From Pseudomonadota bacterium (GTDB lineage: Bacteria; Pseudomonadota; Gammaproteobacteria; Pseudomonadales; Pseudomonadaceae): a stretch of DNA of 12,367 bases. The notes under the pieces were generated by a model. It made no database searches, was not told where the DNA came from, and saw nothing but the letters and a program-made list of their open reading frames with translations. Positions 1 through 6,900 of the stretch are shown in pieces (within the stretch, counting starts at the first letter, position 1; each line of letters opens with the position of its first letter). A program made the position numbers and the translations under genes. Location: NCBI GenBank assembly GCA_023431055.1, contig JAEYXX010000046.1:1-12367 (forward strand). The letters are read 5' to 3'.

Positions 1-651
1 GCTCATTACATTGGTCGCGTGCTGCGCCACGCCGCAGGCGACGCGGTGCAACTGTTCGACGGCAGCGGCCGCGAGTATCTGGGCGAGCTGATCGAGGTAG
101 GCAAGAAGGCAGTGCGGGTGGAGTTGCGTGAAACGCTCGACGGCCAGGCCGAATCCCCTCTGCGCATCCACCTCGGCCAGGGCCTGTCGCGCGGCGAACG
201 CATGGACTGGGCCATCCAGAAAGCCACCGAGCTTGGCGCAGCGGAGATCACACCGATTGTCTCCGCGCGCTGCGAGGTACGCCTGAAGGACGAACGCGCC
301 GACAAGCGCATGGCCCACTGGCGCCAGGTAGCGATCAGTGCCTGCGAGCAATGCGGCCGCTCGGTGCTGCCGGTGATCAACCCACCGCTGGAACTGGCAG
401 CCTGGCTGCAACAAACCGAAGCCGACCTGAAGCTGGTGCTGCACCCGGTCGCCGAGCCCTGGGTCGGCCATACCCCGCCACGCTCCCTGGCTTTTCTGAT
501 CGGCCCGGAAGGCGGTTTGAGCGATGCCGAAGTCGACCAGGCCAAGGGCGCCGGCTTCCACGCCGCCCGCCTGGGACCGCGTGTTTTGCGCACGGAAACC
601 GCCCCCGTGGTGGCCCTGAGCGTCGCCCAGCAGCTCTGGGGCGACCTGTAA
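1..651 (+). CDS. rsmE: 16S rRNA (uracil1498-N3)-methyltransferase, 5' partial
   Basis: RsmE methylates N3 of U1498 in 16S rRNA using SAM, in the cytoplasm, on the small ribosomal subunit. The reading frame is open from base 1 (AHYIGRVLRH...), so the true start lies upstream; 216 residues are visible and the family is usually near 235-245, so about 20 N-terminal residues are missing. The SPOUT-type C-terminal knot is clear: an IGPEGG SAM-binding loop at 499-516 and the LRTETAP signature at 583-606. The segment GERMDWAIQKATELG, near bases 190-235, is also typical of the family. The GTG at 19 is internal and not a credible start. The gene ends with TAA at 649-651. In P. aeruginosa rsmE lies just beyond the chp genes, so this position fits, although there other genes lie between. 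No clear intrinsic terminator follows. Confidence 0.93.
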   Translation, partial: AHYIGRVLRHAAGDAVQLFDGSGREYLGELIEVGKKAVRVELRETLDGQAESPLRIHLGQGLSRGERMDWAIQKATELGAAEITPIVSARCEVRLKDERADKRMAHWRQVAISACEQCGRSVLPVINPPLELAAWLQQTEADLKLVLHPVAEPWVGHTPPRSLAFLIGPEGGLSDAEVDQAKGAGFHAARLGPRVLRTETAPVVALSVAQQLWGDL

Positions 652-766
652 GCGCAAAATGTCGCCTTGACGTAACAAATTGTGACCTCAAGAGATTGCA
701 AGACCGGCAGTCTTTGTCATGCTCTGCGCGCCGCACGCGCGACCCGCTCACCAGCAACCTGCGCGC

Positions 767-826
767 GGCCGAGGCCGGCGCCCCGCAGCGTCGTTCTCTT
801 CCAATAACAAACAACGGGCCTCGGCC
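767..826 (+). repeat. Inverted repeat in agcS leader
   Basis: The arms 767-776 and 817-826 are perfect 10-bp reverse complements made only of G/C pairs plus one A-T and one internal T-A pair. The 40-nt loop between them is A/C/T-rich in its second half. Each arm is also nearly self-complementary (GGCC-GA-GGCC and GGCC-TC-GGCC), so two small local hairpins could compete with the long-range stem. Such mutually exclusive folds are a common layout for transcript control, but the role here is only inferred. Confidence 0.5.
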
Positions 827-841
827 CCGCCCAAAAGGCGG
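827..841 (+). repeat. Short hairpin just upstream of agcS ribosome binding site
   Basis: CCGCC (827-831) pairs with GGCGG (837-841) around a five-base CAAAA loop. It begins at the base after the 3' arm of the longer inverted repeat, so the two stems could stack end to end. It ends 9 bases before the agcS ribosome binding site. There is no T-tract, so it is not an intrinsic terminator. Confidence 0.45.
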
Positions 842-850
842 CCGCATGCC

Positions 851-856
851 CAGGAG
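851..856 (+). promoter_or_regulatory. Ribosome binding site for agcS
   Basis: CAGGAG ends 6 nt before the ATG at 863. This decides the start of agcS: the same frame stays open back to an ATG at 719, but that ATG has no comparable site and would add 48 Arg/Ala/Pro-rich residues with no family resemblance. Confidence 0.8.
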
Positions 857-862
857 CATTGC

Positions 863-2344
863 ATGAACGAACTGGTCTCGACCCTAAACGGTCTGGTCTG
901 GAGTCCGGCGCTGATCTATCTATGTCTCGGCGTTGGTCTCTACTTCTCCCTCCGCGGACGCTTCCTCCAGGTTCGCCACTTCAAAGAAATGATTCGCCTG
1001 ATGTTCACCGGCAAGACCGATGAACATGGCATCACCTCCTTCCAGGCCCTGACCATGACCCTCGCCGGTCGCGTCGGTACCGGCAACATCGCCGGTGTGG
1101 CCACCGCGATCACCTTCGGTGGTCCGGGTGCCGTGTTCTGGATGTGGATGGTGGCCTTCCTCGGCGCCAGCTCGGCATTCGTCGAATCCACCCTCGGTCA
1201 GGTGTACAAGGAAAAGCTCAACGGTGAATACCGCGGCGGCCCGGCCTTCTACATCGAGAAGGGCCTGGGTCTGAAGTGGTACGCCTGGCTGTTCGCCGTG
1301 GTCACCGTGTTCGCCTGCGGCCTGCTGCTGCCGGGCGTACAGGCCAACTCCATCGCCTCCAGCGTGAACACCGCCTTCGGTATCGATCCAAACGTGACGG
1401 CTGCCGTGCTGGCCGTACTGATCGGTCTGATCATTTTCGGCGGCGTCAAACGTATCGCCCACTTCACCCAGGTAGTCGTGCCGTTCATGGCGCTGGGCTA
1501 CATCATGGTGGCGCTGGTGATCATCCTGCTGAACATCAGCCAACTGCCGGACGTCATCGCTCTGATCTTCAAGAGCGCCTTCGGCCTTGAAGCTGGCTTC
1601 GGCGCCATCGTCGGCATGGCCATCCAGTGGGGCGTCAAGCGTGGCGTGTACTCCAACGAAGCCGGCCAGGGTACTGGTCCGCACGCGTCGTCCGCCGCTG
1701 CCGTCAGCCACCCGGCCAAGCAGGGCCTGGTCCAGGGCTTCTCGGTTTACATCGACACCCTGTTCGTCTGCTCCGCCACTGCCTTCATGCTGCTGATCAC
1801 CGGCCAGTACAACGTGCAGGCACCTGATGGCAGCGCGATGTTCACCGGTATCGCTGGCGTCGCCGCAGGTCCGGGCTACGTGCAGACCGCGATGGAGAAC
1901 ATGATGCCCGGCTTCGGCAATGCCTTCGTCGCCATCGCCCTGTTCTTCTTCGCCTTCACCACCATCCTGGCGTACTACTACATCGCCGAGACCAACATTG
2001 CCTACATCAACCGCAAGGTGAAGCGCCCCATCCTCACCCTGCTGCTGAAGTTCGGCATCATCGCGGCCACCGTCTACGGCACCGTGCACACCGCTACCTT
2101 CGCCTGGGATCTGGGTGACCTCGGCGTGGGCCTGATGGCCTGGCTGAACATCATCGCCATCCTGCTCATGCACAAGGTCGCCTACAAGTGCCTGAAGGAC
2201 TACGAGCAGCAGCAGGACGAAGGCAAGGATCCGGTCTTCCACCCGGAGAAGCTCGGCATCACCAATGCCGACTACTGGAGCGGCCATACCTCCGAAGACA
2301 ACCTGTCTGCCGAGAAGGCCGAAGCGCAGCAACCGCAGCGCTGA
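863..2344 (+). CDS. agcS: Sodium:alanine/glycine symporter, AgcS family
   Basis: Encodes a 493-aa inner-membrane protein of the alanine or glycine:cation symporter family (AgcS/DagA/AlsT), which takes up small neutral amino acids with Na+. Many hydrophobic segments are visible, for example near residues 12-30, 87-105, 140-158, 178-194, 203-224, 243-256, 295-313, 352-373, 395-412 and 421-438. Family signatures are GRVGTGNIAGVATAITFGG at 69-87 followed by FWMW at 92-95, and SNEAGQGTGPHA at 264-275. The C-terminal 50 residues are hydrophilic and probably cytoplasmic. The start at 863 is supported by a good ribosome binding site. The gene lies between rsmE and the oppositely directed chp genes, with a structured leader before it and a strong terminator after it, so it is probably its own transcription unit. 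Substrate preference between alanine and glycine cannot be read from the sequence; the symbol is a family name. Confidence 0.92.
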   Translation: MNELVSTLNGLVWSPALIYLCLGVGLYFSLRGRFLQVRHFKEMIRLMFTGKTDEHGITSFQALTMTLAGRVGTGNIAGVATAITFGGPGAVFWMWMVAFLGASSAFVESTLGQVYKEKLNGEYRGGPAFYIEKGLGLKWYAWLFAVVTVFACGLLLPGVQANSIASSVNTAFGIDPNVTAAVLAVLIGLIIFGGVKRIAHFTQVVVPFMALGYIMVALVIILLNISQLPDVIALIFKSAFGLEAGFGAIVGMAIQWGVKRGVYSNEAGQGTGPHASSAAAVSHPAKQGLVQGFSVYIDTLFVCSATAFMLLITGQYNVQAPDGSAMFTGIAGVAAGPGYVQTAMENMMPGFGNAFVAIALFFFAFTTILAYYYIAETNIAYINRKVKRPILTLLLKFGIIAATVYGTVHTATFAWDLGDLGVGLMAWLNIIAILLMHKVAYKCLKDYEQQQDEGKDPVFHPEKLGITNADYWSGHTSEDNLSAEKAEAQQPQR

Positions 2345-2363
2345 TCAGCTCACCGCAGTAACG

Positions 2364-2392
2364 AAAAAGCCCCGGCAATGCCGGGGCTTTTT
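2364..2392. terminator. Bidirectional intrinsic terminator between agcS and chpC
   Basis: A perfect 13-bp inverted repeat (2364-2376 and 2380-2392) has a 3-nt AAT loop, a GCCCCGGC core, and A5 and T5 at its outer ends, so it reads as a hairpin plus U-tract on both strands. It starts 20 bp after the agcS stop and ends 30 bp from the chpC stop. It can therefore end both convergent transcripts. Confidence 0.93.
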
Positions 2393-2397
2393 CATGG

Positions 2398-2413
2398 GCG
2401 CTCGCCTGAGCGC
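2398..2413 (-). repeat. Small hairpin downstream of chpC
   Basis: GCGCTC (2398-2403) pairs with GAGCGC (2408-2413) around a GCCT loop. It lies between the chpC stop and the bidirectional terminator. It has no T-tract of its own; it may protect or shape the 3' end of the chp transcript, or be incidental. Confidence 0.4.
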
Positions 2414-2422
2414 ACGGTTACT

Positions 2423-2893
2423 TCAGATCAGACCGGCATCGGCGAGCAGTTGCTCCAGCGCCGCCAGATCCGGAATACGCACCACGTCGTCACCAACGCG
2501 CGCTGCGCCCAGCTCCAGCGGCGCCAGTTCGACGTCGGCCGCCGGCAGATCGCTGCCAACCTTGAGCGAACGTGGAATGCCCTGCACCAGCAGGGCGATG
2601 AACTTGACCTTGGGCCGGCCACCGAGGGCGTTGATCACCGCCACGCGGGCGCCGCTGGCGACCTGCGCCTGACCACCGCTGGCAGCCTCGAAGGAAAGCA
2701 GCGGCAAGCGCAGATCACGCCAGGCGATCTGGCCGAGAAACCACTCGGGCATGCCTTCGCTGACCTGCGGGGCGCGATAGGGAATCAGCTCGGCCACCGC
2801 CACGTTGGGCAGCAGCAAGGTGCGGTCGGCCAGAGGTACCAGCAAGCCGGTGAGACCGGCTGCGCTGTTCTGGGTGGCGACGGCTTGGCTCAT
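2423..2893 (-). CDS. chpC: CheW-type adaptor protein ChpC
   Basis: Encodes a 156-aa protein made almost entirely of one CheW-like domain. Such adaptors link chemoreceptors to a CheA kinase at the inner face of the membrane; in the P. aeruginosa Pil-Chp system ChpC is the second adaptor beside PilI. Visible CheW-like features are an N-terminal strand region (LTGLLVPLADRTLLLPNVAVAE, residues 14-35), the WFLGQIAWRDLRLPLLSFE stretch at 51-69, typical of CheW strands after the first barrel, and a second block (KFIALLVQGIPRSLKV) at 97-112. The start at 2893 was chosen because it begins 10 nt after the chpB stop with GAGGA 7 nt upstream. A frame extension to 2989 would run back into chpB and has no support. 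It is the last gene of the cluster here. Identity as ChpC rests on the domain plus position after chpB. Confidence 0.9.
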   Translation of the reverse strand: MSQAVATQNSAAGLTGLLVPLADRTLLLPNVAVAELIPYRAPQVSEGMPEWFLGQIAWRDLRLPLLSFEAASGGQAQVASGARVAVINALGGRPKVKFIALLVQGIPRSLKVGSDLPAADVELAPLELGAARVGDDVVRIPDLAALEQLLADAGLI

Positions 2894-2900
2894 TGAAACG

Positions 2901-2905
2901 TCCTC
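2901..2905 (-). promoter_or_regulatory. chpC ribosome binding site overlapping the chpB stop
   Basis: On the minus strand GAGGA lies 7 nt before the chpC ATG, and its first two bases are the last two of the chpB TGA stop codon (2906-2904). A ribosome finishing chpB is therefore sitting on the chpC initiation region, which suggests translational coupling. This also fixes the chpC start. Confidence 0.75.
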
Positions 2906-3923
2906 AACTGCAATGTTCGGCGAGGTGATTGACCAGGGCCACGGCCAGCTCGCGCGGGTCGGCGCTGAAGCTGCTGTAGCCAGCCTCACGCAGGCTGTCC
3001 GGCATGCTCGGGCTGGCGCAGCTTTCGGCGCGCTGGGTCCAGATCACCCCGCCCTGGCGTTTGACGTAAGCGGCGGCGGCACTGCCGTCGCTACCCATGC
3101 CGCTGAACACGATGACGCCACACTGGGCACCGAACTGCTGCGCCAGGTTGAGCATCATCTGATCGATGGAAGGGCTGTAGGGCTCCGGCCAGGCGCGCTC
3201 GGCGATCTGCATCGCGCCGTCTTCGGCAAAGCCCAGCTCGTTGCTGATCGGCACCACCACCACTTCGCCGCAACGCACCGGGTCACCATGGCGCGCCGTA
3301 TTGACATGCCACTGGCTGTGGCGACCGACCGCCTGCGGCAGTGCCGCCTCGAAACTGGCATCGATGTGTTGGGCATAGATGAAGCCGATGGGCAGACCAC
3401 CCGGCAGCGCATCGAGGAAGGCCTTGACCGCCGCCGGGCCGCCCAGCGAGGCCGCCAGCAGCCAGACCTGGCGTGCCGGTTCGCCTGCTTTCAGCGGGGT
3501 ATTGGCCAGTGCTTGCGGCAGTTCCAGACGCGCTGGACGCTGCGCCTCATCGAGCAATGCCTGCAGGCTCGGCCCGACCGCCTGGGTCGGGTCGCCGACC
3601 AGGCGCTTGAGTTTGCCGAACAGACTGCGCTCCCAACGCGGGTAGTTTTCCGAGTGACGTTCGGGCGCGTGGCCCTCGCCGAACAGCACCGGGGCACTGG
3701 CGCGCTCCAGCAGGCTGTCGACCAGCGGCGAATCTTCCGACTGCGCCAGGTCCACCAGCCACAGGTCGGTATCGCAGGCCGCCAGCGCTTCCTCGTCGAG
3801 TCGCGCCGGATCGCTGTTGAGCACCACCTGATAGCCGCCACCAGCCAATGCCTGCTGCAGCACGTGGCGCTGCAGCGAGGTGTCGGCGATTACAGCGATA
3901 CGCGCGGAGGATTTGTCTGTCAT
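2904..3923 (-). CDS. chpB: CheB-type protein-glutamate methylesterase ChpB
   Basis: Encodes a 339-aa protein expected to remove methyl groups from glutamates of the receptor PilJ, opposing PilK, in the cytoplasm. The C-terminal methylesterase domain (about residues 150-335) shows the CheB catalytic triad: Ser159 in LAASLGG, His186 in AQHID, and Asp279 in SGMGSDGS. The N-terminal 120 residues have the rough pattern of a receiver domain (IAVIAD at 9-14, DLWLVDLA at 53-60), but the usual acidic pair is reduced to Asp14, there is no MDG after Asp58, and the conserved Lys-Pro is absent. It is probably not a working phosphoacceptor. The ATG overlaps the chpA stop as ATGA and has only a weak upstream ribosome binding site, so translation probably depends on chpA. 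Identity follows from domain and gene order. Confidence 0.93.
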   Translation of the reverse strand: MTDKSSARIAVIADTSLQRHVLQQALAGGGYQVVLNSDPARLDEEALAACDTDLWLVDLAQSEDSPLVDSLLERASAPVLFGEGHAPERHSENYPRWERSLFGKLKRLVGDPTQAVGPSLQALLDEAQRPARLELPQALANTPLKAGEPARQVWLLAASLGGPAAVKAFLDALPGGLPIGFIYAQHIDASFEAALPQAVGRHSQWHVNTARHGDPVRCGEVVVVPISNELGFAEDGAMQIAERAWPEPYSPSIDQMMLNLAQQFGAQCGVIVFSGMGSDGSAAAAYVKRQGGVIWTQRAESCASPSMPDSLREAGYSSFSADPRELAVALVNHLAEHCS

Positions 3924-6900
3924 GTCCGTTTGACCCGGTGGCTATCCACCAACTGTGCAATGGTGTCGAGCAGCAAGGACTCCTGATAGGGCTTGCCGAG
4001 GTACTGGTTGACGCCGATGGCCATGGCCCGATCGCGGTGCTTCTCGCCGGTACGCGAGGTGATCATGATGATCGGCAGGTCCTTCAGGCGCTCGTCGTGA
4101 CGCACCAGCGTGGCCACCTCGAAGCCGTCCATGCGCGGCATCTCGATGTCCAGCAGCATGATATCGGGCTTGTGTTCCTGCAGCTGGGCGATGGCGTCCA
4201 CCCCGTCCTTGGCGGTAACCACGTTCATGCCGTTACGTTCGAGCAGACGACTGGTGACCTTGCGCACGGTGACCGAGTCGTCCACCACCATGACCAGGGT
4301 CGGACGGTCGATCTCCACGTCCTCGTTGACCGCAGCCTGACGCGAAGCCAGACGCGGCATCAGTTGGCTCTGCAGATGCGCGTGCAGCACACGAATGGTC
4401 GCCAGCAGGTCGAGAATCACCACCACGCGACCGTCACCGAGGATGGTCGCACCGGAAATACCGTGCACCCCGGCGAACTGCGGACCGAGGCTCTTCACCA
4501 CGATTTCGCGCGAGCCGGCCAGGCTGTCCACCTGCACCGCCACGGCGTGCTCGCTGGAGCGCACCAGAATCACCGGCAGCGGCAGACTCTGCCCCACCAG
4601 CTTGGGTTGCTGGCCATTGTTCAGCAGGTCGCCCAGGTACTTCAGCTCGTAAGCCTGGCCGGCGTATTCGAAGCGCGGCGCATCGGGGGCGTAGTAGGCC
4701 TCCAGCTCATAGGGCGAGACGCGCACGATACCTTCGATGGTATTCAGCGGGATGGCGTAGAGGTCTTCGCCGGAGTAAACCATCAGCGCGCGGTTGACCG
4801 ACACAGTGAACGGCAGGCGAATGGTGAAGCGGGTGCCCTGGCCGACCGTCGAGTCGATGCTCATCGAGCCACCGAGCTGCTTGACCTCCGAATGCACCAC
4901 GTCCATGCCGACGCCGCGCCCGGAAATCTGCGTGACTTTCTCGGCGGTGGAGAAGCCGGCCTCGAGGATGAACTGCAGCACCTCGTGATCGCTCAGGTCG
5001 CTGTCGGCATCCATCAGACCACGTTCGATGGCCTTGCGGCGCACGGCCTCCAGACGGATACCAGCACCGTCATCTTCCAGGGTGAGAACGATGTCGCCAC
5101 CCTCACGGCCCAAATTGAGGCGAATGGTGCCAGTGTCCGACTTGCCGGCAGCGCGGCGCGCCTCTGCCATCTCGATGCCATGGTCGACGGCGTTGCGCAG
5201 CATGTGCTCCAGCGGCGCGACGATGCGTTCGAGTACGGTGCGGTCCATTTCCCCTTCGGCGTTGCCGACGACGAATTCGACCTGCTTGCCCAGCTCACCT
5301 GCCACCTGCCGCACGATACGGCGCAGACGCGGCACCAGGCGGTCGAACGGCACCATGCGGGTGCGCATCAGACCTTCCTGCAGCTCGGTGTTGACCCGAG
5401 CCTGCTGCAACAGCAGGGTCTCGGCGTCACGGTTCTTCGCCGCCAGGGTTTCCTTCAGATCGAGCAAGTCGGAAGCCGATTCGAACAGCGCGCGCGACAG
5501 CTGCTGCAGTTGCGAATGGCGGTCCATTTCCAGCGGATCGAAGTCTTCGTAACCGGCGCGCTCGGCCTCGGCCTGATAGCGGCTGAGAATCTGCGCCTGG
5601 GTCTCGGTATCGAGACGGCGCAGCTGATCACGAACGCGGTCGATGGTCGCTTCCATCTCGCTCAGGGTGAAGCTGACATCGCTGACCTGCTGTTCGACAC
5701 GGCCGCGGAAGATCGAGGTTTCACCCGCCAGGTTGACCAGACCCTCGAGCAACTCTGCCGGTACCTTGACCAACTCCTGCGGCGCACGGCGGGCGGCAGC
5801 CTCCTGAGCGGCCTCCTGCGCACGCTGCACGAACGGCAGGACCTTGGGCGCCTGCACCTGCGTCGGCATTTCGCTGGCAGCCACGATGGGGCTCTGCAGG
5901 TTGGTGACCGTAGTCGGCGCAGGCGCTGGCTCGGTCACGGGTGCCGTGACCGGCTCCTCGGCGAGACTGGCTGTCAGGCGCTGGCGCAGTCGGTCGAGTT
6001 CCTGTTGCAGCCCCTCGAAACCGGATTGCACGTCGAGCAACAGGCTTTCCGGCCAGGGCGCGCCCTGCTGCAGTGCCTCGCTGAGATGCTGCTCCAGATC
6101 GTGGCTGAGGTCGCCAAGACGCTTCTGCCCGGCCAGGCGCGCGCCGCCCTTGAGGGTGTGCAGAATACGCAGCATCTCGTCGATGGCGCTGCTGTCGTCA
6201 CGCTGTTCTTCCCAGCGTTCGATGGCGACTTCCATCGCCTCGAGCAGATCGTCGGCCTCTTCGAGGAAGATATCGAGGATATCGCTGTCAGCCTCTTCGG
6301 CGTCGTCGCTCTCGACCACGGCCTTGAGCTGCACCGCCGACGGCATGCTCAGTTGCTCGTCAGGGTTGGCCCGAAAGCGCTTGATGGTCTCGATCAGCGC
6401 ATCGCCCTGCGGCACCGCACGCTGGCCACGCACGGCGTCGAGCATCTCGGCCAGGCGGTCGTGACAAGCCTGCAGCAGGCTGAACAACTCCGGGCTGGCG
6501 CGCAGGCGACCCGCACCGAGACCTTCGTAGAGAAATTCCAGTTCGTGGGCCAGATCGCCGATTTCGCGAATCTCGGCCATGCGCGCACCGCCCTTGAGGG
6601 TGTGCAGATCACGCTGCAGCGCTTCCAGCTCCAGACTGTTGTCGACATCGTTCATCCAGCGCTGCAGCGCGGCGCCGGCGCTGTCGATGATATCGAAACC
6701 TTCCTCGAGGAAGATTTCCACCAGCTCGGGATCGCGCTCGTCGTGCCAGTTGGCCAGCGTTGCGCCCTGCGCTTCGGGCTCAGGCTCAGGCTCAGGCTCA
6801 GGTTCGGCAATAGCTTCGCTCGGAAGCGGCTCGGAGTCGGGCAGCGACAGTTCGACTTCATCGATAAGCGGCAACTCGGCCTCAGGCTCGGCCTGGGGCT

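Larger units (their letters stand above)
652..862 (+). promoter_or_regulatory. rsmE-agcS intergenic region, probable structured agcS leader
   Basis: This 211-bp gap holds no credible gene. It contains several inverted repeats: AAGAC/GTCTT at 700-714; GCGCG/CGCGC at 726-740; a perfect 10-bp pair GGCCGAGGCC (767-776) with GGCCTCGGCC (817-826) around a 40-nt loop; and CCGCC/GGCGG at 827-841, directly abutting the previous stem. The agcS ribosome binding site follows at 851-856. A TTGACG hexamer lies at 667-672, but I see no good -10 at normal spacing, so the promoter is not assigned. The arrangement resembles a structured 5' UTR. I could not match it to a known riboswitch class, including the glycine riboswitch. 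Confidence 0.4.

Noticed and set aside
667..696. Sigma-70 promoter using TTGACG at 667-672
   Set aside because: No acceptable -10 hexamer at 16-18 bp spacing; AGAGAT is too weak to assign.
699..716. Intrinsic terminator for rsmE
   Set aside because: The AAGAC/GTCTT stem is only 5 bp, not G/C-rich, and lacks a following T-tract.
719..862. Longer N-terminus for the symporter starting at 719
   Set aside because: The extra 48 residues are Arg/Ala/Pro-rich and unlike the family, whereas CAGGAG lies 6 nt before the ATG at 863.
767..862. Glycine riboswitch before the amino-acid symporter
   Set aside because: I could not find the conserved core motifs of that class; the inverted repeats here are a different pattern.
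920..2332. Open frame of 470 codons on the - strand opposite agcS
   Set aside because: Rich in Asp, Gly, His and Gln with no domain; antisense to a clear membrane transporter.
2894..2989. Longer N-terminus for chpC starting at 2989
   Set aside because: It would overlap the conserved end of chpB in another frame; the ATG at 2893 has a good ribosome binding site.
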